From positions 50,617,422-50,681,421 of the forward strand of contig NC_063445.1 of NCBI RefSeq assembly GCF_020379485.1: a DNA stretch of 64,000 bases, written 5' to 3'. Source of the DNA: Brassica napus. Lineage: Eukaryota > Streptophyta > Magnoliopsida > Brassicales > Brassicaceae. The notes under the pieces were generated by a model. It saw only the letters and a list, made by a program, of their open reading frames with translations. It made no database searches and was not told the origin of the DNA. The position numbers and the translations under genes are program-made. Below, one piece after another: positions 36,412 to 45,831 of this stretch. The number at the start of each line of letters is the position of its first letter. Position 1 is the stretch's first letter.

Positions 36412-36646
36412 AATGTTTTAGGCGAAAACAAAAATGGGGACTTAGGGTTCGGGTCTTCAAAATCCCGCAGGTTAAGCCCATCCTGCTTTCGACCCGTCCC
36501 GCTTTCGACCCGTCCCGCTTTGAACCCGTCCCGCGAAGCCCGCAATTTTGCGGGCTTACCAAATGGAGGTCCAATTCCGCTCCGCAGCAAGCCTTTACGG
36601 GCCAGGCCCGCGGTCAAGGTCCTTGATTGCCATCCCTAGCTATATA

Positions 36647-37402
36647 TATTCATCACTTTGCTAATTCGGTTTTGAAAAGCTTATAAAAGAGAGAAGGTGT
36701 GTCAAGTAAATTCCAGTTAAGGAACTATCCAAGGTAAGAATGTTTCCATCGGCGACATATATATCAACCGCTCCTCTATGCATATGCTGGTGAGTTCAAA
36801 CATGTTTCAATTAGTTTCCAAAATATTGAGTTCTTTCTAACAAATTATACATGTGTTTACCTAACATTTTTTTTTAATAGGTGGTACTACGCAGATGCAA
36901 TACTGTGATTTATAATGTTATCATCGGCACAATTGTACCATTATACTTTCATCTCCTACAAAACAACGAGTACTTTTCCTTGGTATCATTTCTAATATCG
37001 GTCCATGTTTTGTTAACTTTAGTCCAGCTTGGGTGTGTAAATAGCTGGCATGAGGCTTTAGCATACAAAAGTTTGAGTCACGTGTTTGGTGTTACTGCAA
37101 TATACTTACTATTTTGTCTAATTTCTTGGGTCCGCATGCATACCTATTATATTGTGGGTTAGAATTACCTTCATCTACCAAATATGTATGTTTGTGCATC
37201 TCTGAAGCTATTGAACACGATGTGGAAGCTCAAAGTGATGCATCAAATCTCCTTTGAATCTTGATGTACACTTTTATATCAATATATTTTATTTTGAATT
37301 TTTTTCTGCTTTTTTATCAATGGTTTATTTATTTATATGCTTTTGATTGTTAATAAATTTTCATATTCTATTTACCTTTGGAAAAGGTGTTCATAACTAA
37401 GA
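36647..37402 (+). pseudogene. Possible membrane-protein gene remnant
   Basis: After a TATA-like CTTATAAAAG (about 36680), an ATG near 36738 opens MFPSATYISTAPLCIC, followed by a GTGAGT donor and a TTTTAATAG acceptor at 36880. The downstream 93-codon frame (to 37162) has three strongly hydrophobic stretches, such as TVIYNVIIGTIVPLYFHLL, FSLVSFLISVHVLLTLVQL and HVFGVTAIYLLFCLISWV. The two parts do not join in one frame: the spliced frame would read WWYYADAIL and stop. I infer a decayed exon pair of a small membrane protein; family unknown. Confidence 0.35.
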
Positions 37403-37429
37403 GATCACTACAAGAAAACAGCAAGGATT

Positions 37430-37990
37430 CTGAGGGAAAAAATCGTCGAAATTTCGTCGGAATATCGTTATTCCGACGACATACCGACGAAACAAGTCCT
37501 CGGAAATAATTCCTCGGAATTTCTTCTTTCCTCGGAAATCCCTCGGAATTTTCCGACGGAATTCCGAGGAAACAAATTTCCGAGGAAATTCCGAGGATCA
37601 CTAGTTTGTCGGAAATCTCCTCGGAATATACCGAGGGAGAACTTCGTCGGGAAATTTCCTCGGAAGTTCATCGATCGATGCGTTTTTGGACATATATACA
37701 TCGATCGATCGTAATATACCGTGGGACATGTTCCTCGGAATATTCCGAGGAACATGTCCCACGGTATATTCCGAGGAACAAGTCCCTCGGTATATTCCGA
37801 GGAACAGGTTCCTCGGAATATTCCGAGGAAAATGTCCCTCGGAATATACCGAGGGAACAGTTCCTCGGTATATTCCGAGGAAAGGTGTCCCTCGGTATAT
37901 TCCGAACGTTTTTTATAAACAGATCTATCGATGGATTTATGTCCAAAAACGCATCGATCGATCGAGTAAAAAATATAATTAATTTCCTCG
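37430..37990. repeat. CACTA 1 subterminal motif array (3' side)
   Basis: Direct and inverted copies of cores such as TCCTCGGAAT, ATTCCGAGGA and CCGACGAA, plus ATCGATCGAT palindromes near 37675-37960. In En/Spm, subterminal motifs bind the TNPA protein; that role is inferred here. Confidence 0.85.
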
Positions 37991-38145
37991 GAATGTAAAA
38001 AATATTAATTTTTTTTAAAAAATAAAATTTTTGGAATTTAAATTCGAAAATATAAAATTAAAATTAAAATTGAAATCATATTAATTAATATTCAAAGTTT
38101 CACAAATAAAAATAAAACATTCCGAGTTTTTGGAAAAAAAAAAAA

Positions 38146-40354
38146 CTACGGGTCTGGCACGTCTGGGAACACCTCGTTCGGGTACATCCTCTGCATCATC
38201 TCCATCATTTGCTGGTTCAGCCTCCTCTGTGCCTCATAGCCCGCCTGTTGAGCCGCCATCTGGGTCTCCAACAAAGATATGCGATCATCCTTGTCCTTCA
38301 ACTGAGCCGTAAGTACTATTGGATCAACAAAGGGCGGTGGTGCAGAAGAAGGAGGAACCGACCGGGTGCGACGACCCAAACCGACCAAACGTCCCTTCTT
38401 CTTTGAAACCGACTGAATAGAAAATAGCCAAATTTACAAATTTAAACGAAGAAATAAATGAATTGAACTTTTAAAAAAAAAGAACTTACGGATTCAACGA
38501 TTTCGTTGATTCGAAACCGGGACAAGTTGGTCGAAGCCGTCGAAGCGTCATCCTCGGTTTGAAGCTGAGACACTTCGTCTACCACCTGAGTTTGGACCAG
38601 GTCGACCACGTCCCTCACAAGACCGTCATCAATCTGGCCGGTCTTCTTGTTGGTATACGCCCTCCTCATTAGGGCGAGATCATCAACCGGCTCGCCATCA
38701 TTTTCTTCCGCCGTGAAAAAAAAACATAAATTAAAGAAACATTATAAATTAGAAGAAATGCACAATAAATTAAAATTCTGAAACTCAAATAATTGAAGAA
38801 AAAGCGGTTGAACTTACCATGCGATCTCCCAGAGTGGCAATAGATTGAGCACCCAAGTTATGCTTGTAGATGCCCTTCCCTTTACGGTCACTCATGCGGT
38901 TGGTGGAGTTGGTGGAAGAAGTTTCTTTCGTCTCTTCCTTATCCCAATGCGCACACATCTCCTTCTAGACCGTGTCTTTGAGACCTTTTAATAAAAAAAA
39001 AGAAAATAGTTTAATAAATAAAAAAATAGTTTAATAAATTAAAAAATTGATAAATAAATTAAATCGAACCTTATTGATTTCCCACTTCTTCTTCCACTCG
39101 TGGATCTGCTTCCCATAGTTGTCCTTAACTTTATGGACGAAGTGGTGATAGATAAAGAGCGTCTCATCGGAATTCCAGTTGAACTCTTGCTGAAAAAAAA
39201 ACACAATTAGTAGAAAATTTATATTAAAGATTAAAAAAATAAGTAAAAAATTAGAATACTTACCGCAAACTGACGAAGCCACAGAACCTGCTTGTCGGTA
39301 GGGAAGTGAGTGAAAGTCTGATGTCCCCTGTCGAGGGCCGAGTACATCATACGGTTGATCCATGCGCTGATCCCGTTCCCGGATCGGTTGAACCTAATAA
39401 AAAGAACAAACGGTTAATAATGAATCCAAATTTAAAGGAAAAAAAATGTTTAATTACCATGTTTGACCCCGTCCACGTGGATACGGAGTGAGATACGGAA
39501 GATGGTCACGACCGGGCTGTTGAACCAACTCCGCAACACTCATCACTCCCGGAGGACCCGGAGGAACAGGAGCGGATGCAGCAGCGGGTGCGAGAGGAGC
39601 AGGAGCGGGTGCAGCAGAGGGAGATGTATGGTTGGAGCTGTGGGGCGAAAGGGAATCCTGAAAATGGCTGGAATCCCGAGACTGGCTCCCCGTACCACCA
39701 CGACCACGACGCTGTCGAGGCCGGGTCTGATCATCATGAGACCTGTAAATTAAAAAAACATATTTTAATAAATACAGAAATATATAAATTAATTTTTTTT
39801 TTAAAAAAAATCCCAAATAATTTAGTCACAAAAAAGATTTATATATATTAAAAATACTTAATAAATATATAAAAATAGTTCTAATAAACAAAAAATAGTT
39901 TTAATAAATAAAAAATAGTTTAATAATTACGAAAAATAGTTTTAATAATATATATATAGAAAAATCGTTTTTAAATCCCAAATAATAGTTTCTAATCACA
40001 AAAAAAGTTTTATAGATATTTAAAATGTTTTGTAAAATCCAAAAAATCGAATTTATATACAAAAAAGATTTTGTAAAATCCAAAAAATCGAATTTATATA
40101 GAAAAATCGTTTTGTAAAATACAAAAATCGATTTTTATGTACAAAAATCGATTTTATAAATACAAAAAAAAATAAAAAAATTATTAAAAAATTCTAAATC
40201 AATTCAACAAAACAAATTATTCAACCAAATCACAATTCTAAACCTATTATACAACCAAATCACAATCCTAACCAATCACCCTAACAAAAATCTATCAAAA
40301 CTACACAAAAACCTAACAAATAGAACCTAAGAGAGTGGGATAGGATCCTTACAT
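38146..40354 (-). pseudogene. TNPA-like gene of CACTA 1 (Transposase_24 / Ptta-En-Spm family)
   Basis: Second gene of the element, probably the DNA-binding regulator. The start codon seems split by an intron: AT at 40354-40353, donor GTAAGG, then G at 39742, giving MSHDDQTRPRQRRGRGG. Exon 2 (39458-39742) is Pro/Ala-rich. Exon 3 (39264-39393) reads WFNRSGNGISAWINRMMYSA and THFPTDKQVLWLRQFA. Later exons hold [39 protein letters not shown] and VDDLALMRRAYTNKKTG. The last exon ends in a coiled-coil stretch (LKDKDDRISLLETQMAAQQ) and PDVPDP. One premature TAG (38965-38967) stands where KDTV-W-KEMCAHW is expected, so the gene is likely dead. The exon map is partial. Confidence 0.75.
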
Positions 40355-41182
40355 GATTTGTGTAAGAGAATGGGGAGATCGCCGGAGGTATCGTCGGATT
40401 TCAGGGGGAAATCGCCGGAGAGAAGAGAGGAGTCGCGCAGAGGAAGAAGAGAGAAACGGGGAAGAAGAAGGGGCTCGTGGTTATAAAACCTAGGGTCCGA
40501 CGGACATTATCCGTCGGAATTCTAATTTCAATTTTCGCGAAATATTTGCCCGGTAAAATGAAAATATTCCGAGGAAATTCTGACGGAGAGTAAAATATCC
40601 GTCAGAATTTCCTCGGAATATTCCGAGGAAATACCGAGGAACTAGTGTTTGGGGTTTCAAAACATCAATTTTTTTTTTGCCGTATTTCATTTCTTATACA
40701 ATTGTAATGCATACGATTGAGGATTCTTTGTATAGATGAGCATAAACCATGAAATAACAAATTTCAAAACTAATTGAAAGTATTCCCTTTACCGTTCATT
40801 AAAAGGTATAAGTGTTTCTCTTATGTTGTGGGATTTCGTTCATACAATCGGAAAAGTGTTAATTATACGGTAAGGAACAAATTTTTTGACTTCATAATGA
40901 ACGTAAGACACTTAATAAGGGTTATATAGGTGTTATTCAAACCGCAAAACGTTGTTTTCGGTTTAAAAACCCTATTTCCTCGGAATTTCCTCGGATTATT
41001 CCGAGGGAATTCCGAGGAAACCCTCTTCTTCCTCGAAATTCCGTCGCAATATGAGAAAAGGAGCCCTACCATTCTCATCAACATGGAGTTCTGAACGAGC
41101 ACATATATCGACTAAATCCAGTCTTGACTTCAAATTATCCTTTGTTTTACCTTGAACATTAAGGATCGTGTTCATGAGATTG
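40355..41182. repeat. CACTA 1 internal spacer with terminal-type motif arrays
   Basis: Two clusters of the same TTCCTCGGAAT-type motifs as at the element ends (40500-40660 and 40975-41050) flank about 310 bp of AT-rich unique DNA. The TNPD reading frame runs directly into the second cluster. The rest is the 5' leader of the TNPA-like gene. Confidence 0.8.
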
Positions 41183-42874
41183 TCAAAAAAAGTTCTTCTC
41201 AATATGCATGACATCTAAATTATGCTTTAGCATATGATCCTCCCAGTATGGCAGATCCCAGAAAATACTTTTTTTGTGCCAGTTATGTAGTTTTCCAACA
41301 GCATCTACCGGAAAACGCTCATGTCCACCGACGTCTAGCGTCCTTTCTGCACCAAAATCTCTTAGTTGTATCTTCAAATCTTTCCCACAAATTTCCGGAG
41401 GTGGACTGTCAAACACCCTATTGTTCTTCGTAAACAAATTCCTACTCCTACGATATGGATGATCAGGTGGTAGGAATCTCCTGTGACAGTCAAACCAACA
41501 CGTTTTCCTTCCGTGTTTTAGTTGGAAAGCATCAGTGTTATCTTGACAATATGGACATGATAGCCTTCCATGCGTTGTCCATCCAGACAACATACCATAT
41601 GCTGGAAAATCACTTATTGTCCACATTAGTACTGCCCGCATTTGAAAGTTTTCTTTACACGAAACATCGTATGTTTCGGCACCTTGAGCCCATAGTTGTT
41701 GCAACTCATATATTAGTGGCTGAAGAAACACATCAAGTGATCTCTTAGGATGCTCTGGTCCGGGAACGAGAATCGAGAGAAACAAAAACTCTCGTCGCAA
41801 GCACAAGTTTGGGGGTAGGTTGTATGGTGTAAGAATGACAGGCCATAGAGAATACTGTCTTCCACTCTTGCCAAACGGACTGAAACCATCAGTACATAAT
41901 CCAAGGTAGACATTTCTTCTCTCATACGCAAAGTCGGGATACTTTGATTGGAAATGCTTCCACGCTTTTGCATCTGAAGGATGTCTGATCTCACCATCTG
42001 TTGAGTGCTCCGCATGCCATCTCATTGGTTGCGCTGTGCGTTCAGACAGATACAACCTATGCAACCTTTCCGTCAAAGGCAAATACCACATCCTTTTATA
42101 TGGCACTGGAACTCTTCCACTCGTATCTTTATAACGAGGCTTTCCACAAAATTTGCATGTAACCCGCTGTTCATCCGCCCTCCAATAAATCATGCAATTG
42201 TCGCTGCATACATCTATTACCTGATACGATAAACCAAGACCAGCTACGAGTTTCTGAACCTCGTAGTATGAACCAGGAGCTACATTATCCTCGGGTAGAA
42301 TACCTTTTACAAAATCAGCAATCGCATCCACACAGTCTTCAGCCAAATTATAATCTGTTTTAATGCCCATCAATCTTGTAGCAGATGATAAAGCTGAATG
42401 ACCATCTCTGCAACCTTCGTACAATGGTTGCTTTCCAGCATCCAACATATCATAAAATCTCCTAGCTTGTGCATTGGGTAAATCTTCCCCTCTAAAATGA
42501 TCATTTACCATCTGCTCAGTACCTACACCATAATCTACATCCGTTCTAATTGGTTCTTCTAATCTAACCGCTGGCTGAGGTTCGCTAGTACTACCATGTT
42601 CATAATCAGTTTCCCCATGATGATACCAAATTTTGTAACTTCGTGTAAACCCACTCAAATATAGATGAGTCCAAACATCCCACTCTTTAATAACCTTTCT
42701 ATTTTTACAATTAGAGCAAGGACATCTTAACGTACCTGTTTTTGCTTCCGGTTGTCGGTGAACTAACCCCATGAATTCTGTTATACCTCGTTGGTATTCT
42801 TCCGTAAGCAATCTCGTGTTCGGATCCAAATGAGGTCGATCGATCCAAGAACGAAAAGAATTTGAAGAAGACAT
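41015..42874 (-). pseudogene. Truncated TNPD-type transposase of CACTA 1
   Basis: Open for 563 codons from ATG 42874 (MSSSNSFRSWIDRPHLDPNT). The N-terminal Transpos_assoc domain (~10-80) has CPCSNCKNRKV. The Transposase_21 domain follows, with CSDNCMIYW, CKFCGKPRY, the MWYLPLTERLHRLY and MRWHAEHSTDGEI blocks, SLDVFLQPLIYEL, DFPAYGMLSGWTTHG and NLDVMHIEKNFF. A +1 frameshift in a run of seven T (about 41186-41192, minus strand) breaks it. The shifted frame continues DNLMNTILNVQGKTKDN and ENGRAPFLI, then enters the motif array at about 41040. DUF4218 and DUF4216 parts are absent, so no active transposase is made. Confidence 0.9.
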
Positions 42875-42964
42875 ATTTTTTATGAATCAAATTCGTGTGT
42901 AAATAGAGTAAGAGGGAGGATGAAGATATGGAGTGAATGAAGAGGAAGAGGAGTGCTTGTATTT

Positions 42965-43300
42965 ATAGTTTAAATCCTGCCGACAGACCGAAGAAATTCC
43001 GACGGAATTCCGACGGGAAAGGCTAGTTCATCGGAATTTCCTCGGAATTTTGTAAAATCCCCCAACAGCTCTCCAACGGCTATAATATTTCCTCGGAATT
43101 CATCGGTTTTTTCCGAGGAACACATTTTTCCTCGGAATTTCCTCGGAATATTCCGACGGATTGATATTTCCTCGGAATTCCGTCGATATATTCCGAGGAA
43201 ATTCCGAGGAAACCCAATTTTGTGTTTCCTCGGAATGTCCTCGGAAATTCTTCGGGATATTCCGAGCATTTCATTTTCCGTCGGAATGTCCGTCAGAATA
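42965..43300. repeat. CACTA 1 subterminal motif array (5' side)
   Basis: Dense ATTTCCTCGGAAT, TTCCGACGGA and TTCCGAGGAA motifs in both orientations directly upstream of the TNPD gene, ending at the 43319 terminus. Confidence 0.85.
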
Positions 43301-43322
43301 CCGCTGTTTTCTTGTAGTGGAT

Positions 43323-43815
43323 GTGTAAACACAACGTACAAAATCAGTTCTTTTAGGAAAATTCAGTCTAGTTTTTTCTCTTTCTTTCTATATATAATGG
43401 AATATAAAACTATACGTCTCTCCAAACATGGAAATAGTTAAACGACTGGTATGTTCAGATGAACATGTTCTAATCTTGTGCATTATCTCAGGAGCATAGA
43501 TATTGACAAGTTAATTATTTGCAATAATCAAAATATTAAAAGAAAGAGGTAAGACATAACCGTCTTTGAGTCTTTGAGTCTTTGACTTAGTCTTCCTACT
43601 CACCAAAAGTCACTTACAGTCTCATCAGTATAGGCAAGAACATACATTTTCATTCTTTGAAGATGTTGAGAGCAGATACATGAGCTAATCGATTCGGTCA
43701 CATATCCACTTTACTAGAAACCCAAAACACAAGATCACATATCTGCAACCCTTCATTTATTTAACTAAGGTTCTCTGGTATTCTGATTATGTATTTTGGA
43801 CATATTTTTAAAAAA
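43323..43815. other. Spacer right of CACTA 1
   Basis: No gene recognised. It ends at the duplicated CCL 3' fragment. Confidence 0.4.
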
Positions 43816-43821
43816 TGAGTG

Positions 43822-44090
43822 TATTTTTGGACTTGGAAACAAAGTTTTCATCGCAGAGGCATGCAATGATCTTTAAGGATTTTAGCAAAAAAAAAAAGAT
43901 CTCGAAGGAGAGTTTTGCCGAGTTTTGCATACCTGTATCAAAAAGAAGTCTATTAGAAGAAAACATGATTTTAATGTGATGTTAATATGTGTTTGTGTTT
44001 TTTTTTTTGTCATCAGTGTGTTTGTATTTCTATAACCACTCATTAATATATGAAAGCTAGCTTCGCTTATTGAAGTTGTGAATCAGACTC
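43822..44090 (+). pseudogene. Degraded second copy of the CCL last exon and 3' UTR
   Basis: GGACTTGGAAACAAAGTTTTC, then GCAGAGGC-TGCAATGATCTT, mirrors the CCL intron 2 end and exon 3 (31390-31435). ATCAAAAAGAAGTCTATTAGAA mirrors the CCL stop region (31470). TGATGTTAATATGTGTTTGT, TATTTCTATAACCACTCATT and GAAAGCTAGCTTCGC mirror the CCL 3' UTR to about 31600. The copy has lost the acceptor AG, gained stops and an A-rich insertion, and lacks upstream exons. It is a partial tandem duplication later separated from CCL by transposon insertions. Confidence 0.75.
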
Positions 44091-44091
44091 A

Positions 44092-44397
44092 GACCATCTC
44101 CAACCCACGTCTATTTCTATCTATATATTTTTCACTAAAATAGAGAAACTTTTTATAGAGGTAAAAATGTTCCAATGTATGCCTCTATAATATTTATAGA
44201 GTTCATCTATTTATAGGGAAAAATATAGAGATATGTTATTTTCACGTCTAAATATAGAGGCAAAAAATAACTTTTCTCTGTATTTTCCTCTAAAATAGAG
44301 AAACTCTATTATAGATGAATACATTGGAACATTTTCACCTCTATAATAGAGATCTCTATTTTAAAGAAAATTATAGAAGCGTAGATTGGAGATGTTC
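44092..44397. mobile_element. MITE copy A (GACCATCTCCAACC ends)
   Basis: A 306-bp AT-rich element with inverted ends (GACCATCTCCAACC... and ...GATTGGAGATGTTC) and a TCA duplication on each side (44089-44091, 44398-44400). The interior is full of CTCTATTTTAGAG-like palindromes able to fold as a hairpin. Ends and a 3-bp TSD suggest PIF/Harbinger (Tourist-like). Sister of copy B at 45261. Confidence 0.7.
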
Positions 44398-44400
44398 TCA

Positions 44401-45257
44401 TGTCCTCAAAAGTTAATCAAACAGTAATGATTTAAAATACATGGTATTAATCAACCAATAATAATACAATTTGCAGACTAAAAAAAAGCTAGATCAAAGC
44501 TCTGCTATAAAGTATATTTTACATATCGCCCGCCAAAAGACTCGCGCAGAAACAAAACACACTGGATCTAAAAGTACTGGTACAGCTTGATTCAAAAGAC
44601 TTTTTATTATTGACTTTGCTGAACCTGAGGACAATTGATTTTAAGCATGTAAATCCTGGAAAAAGAGAAGATTTTTTTGCAGAGAAAACGAATAAGAAAA
44701 GTACGCAAAGGCTTTTGAATAATACATTAAAAACTGGAGTCACGAGGACTTCACTGATACATGATAACCAATAATAATCATGCAAGAGAGTACAGAGATA
44801 AATATTTATTCATAGCTCATATCAAACCCTAAAAGTTTAAGTACTTGAAGATTCAATAAAATTTCCAAGGCCCCCACAAAACTTTACTCTGTAGTCATCA
44901 TCCTTCATCACATCCTCGACGTTCTCGTGACTGTATCTCTTCTGTCTCTAACCGCCATCAAACTCTTGTCTGCTCTCTACTTTTACATCTTCCGTACGGA
45001 TATTAAAAGTTTTACTTAAAAAGAGCCTTTATATAAAGAGTGGGCCCTATTATTTTCTCTGTTTCATTCTTCAAATCACAGTGGGTAATTTCTAAAATCA
45101 TCATTACCAAAAAAACTCCAAGATTTTCATCTTGCTAAAACCAAAGCTGTCTGTTGAGCTCACATCTGATTCACTGTGAAACCGTACATGTGCAAAAGTA
45201 ACTTCACTAAAACCACCTGGACACGTTGGAATCATCTTTTCCTCTTCTTTGAGAATA
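44401..45257. other. Region between the two MITEs, downstream of ICE1
   Basis: Mostly unexplained. A plus-strand stretch at about 44898-45020 encodes a hydrophobic peptide (HHILDVLVTVSLLSLTAI, then KLLSALYFYIFR) ending in a stop at 45019. It has no in-frame ATG nearby, so it may be an exon remnant of a membrane protein. The minus-strand open frame 44519-44785 has no recognisable motif. Confidence 0.3.
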
Positions 45258-45260
45258 TCA

Positions 45261-45549
45261 GAGCATCTCAATGTACGACTCTTTAAAATAAAGATCTGTA
45301 TTATAGAGGTGGATTTGATTTAATGTATGATTCTATAATAGAGTTTCTCTATTTTAGAGGAAAATATAGATGAATGTATTTCTCACCTCTATATTTAAAG
45401 GTGAAAATACTACATCTCTATATTTTCCTCTATAAATAGAAAAGCTCTATTATAGAGGCATACATTGGAGCAAATCTATCTCTATAATAGAGATTCTCTA
45501 TTTTAATAGAAAATATAGAGATGAAAATAGAGGTGGATTGGAGATGGTC
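45261..45549. mobile_element. MITE copy B (same family as copy A)
   Basis: A 289-bp element with ends GAGCATCTCAATG and ...GGATTGGAGATGGTC. Flanks are TCA (45258-45260) and TTA (45550-45552), a diverged 3-bp duplication. The same CTCTATTTTAGAGGAAAATATAG-type palindromes as copy A fill the interior. It lies about 280 bp past the ICE1 stop codon. Confidence 0.7.
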
Positions 45550-45831
45550 TTACTCGAAAGGCAAAATTATTGAAAAAAAAATTCTTGATCATAGCTTTTA
45601 GTAGATGAAACATAATGAGGCTAACATTGCTCAAAAAAGGTTGAAGTCATGTATGTATCCAAGAACCACCAAGTTCTCAAAGGTTACAATCAAACAACTC
45701 TCATTTGCAATTTGCCTACATGCTAAATGCCTTAATTTGAAAGATAGAGAAAAAAAACAGAGAAGTAAATTGCAGATTTAAAAGGCTTAGTTCTTCTAAT
45801 TCAGCTTCAACAAATGCTCAAGGACCTTGCC

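Larger units (their letters stand above)
34534..36638. mobile_element. Non-autonomous hAT element (2.1 kb) with Gypsy-like cargo
   Basis: Ends TAGGAATGTCAAACAGG (left) and, reverse-complemented, TAGGGATGGCAATCAAGG (right) are inverted repeats with few mismatches. A perfect 8-bp duplication GCTATATA flanks it (34526-34533, 36639-36646). Subterminal zones are rich in CCCGTCCCG/GGCCCG motifs at both ends. No hAT transposase is encoded. The interior holds a minus-strand open frame (35690-36301) with retroelement-like character, a 21-bp tandem repeat and a long CT run. This is a clear hAT by ends and TSD; the cargo origin is an inference. Confidence 0.8.
37406..43319 (-). mobile_element. CACTA (En/Spm) DNA transposon, complete ends, 5.9 kb
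   Basis: Perfect terminal inverted repeats CACTACAAGAAAACAGC (37406) and GCTGTTTTCTTGTAGTG (43319) are bounded by the 3-bp duplication GAT (37403-37405, 43320-43322). Both genes point to the minus strand: a truncated TNPD-type transposase first, then a TNPA-like gene. Subterminal regions (37430-37990 and 42965-43300) are packed with TTCCTCGGAAT/TTCCGACGGAAT motifs. The same motifs recur in the internal spacer at 40500-40660 and 40975-41050. It is non-autonomous as it stands because TNPD lacks its C-terminal half. Confidence 0.95.

Noticed and set aside
36199..36639. Open frames rich in Ser-Leu or Arg-Glu
   Set aside because: Produced by the CT microsatellite inside the hAT element.
37468..37998. 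Several overlapping open frames of 60-130 codons on both strands (IPRN, GIFRG, SSEY repeats)
   Set aside because: They are translations of the CACTA subterminal motif array; repeated palindromic motifs without stops open all frames. Not genes. The same applies to 42970-43341 and 40490-40690.
37430..43300. Regularly repeated short motifs that might suggest a CRISPR array
   Set aside because: Spacing is irregular, copies occur in both orientations, and the setting is a plant transposon with clear CACTA ends.
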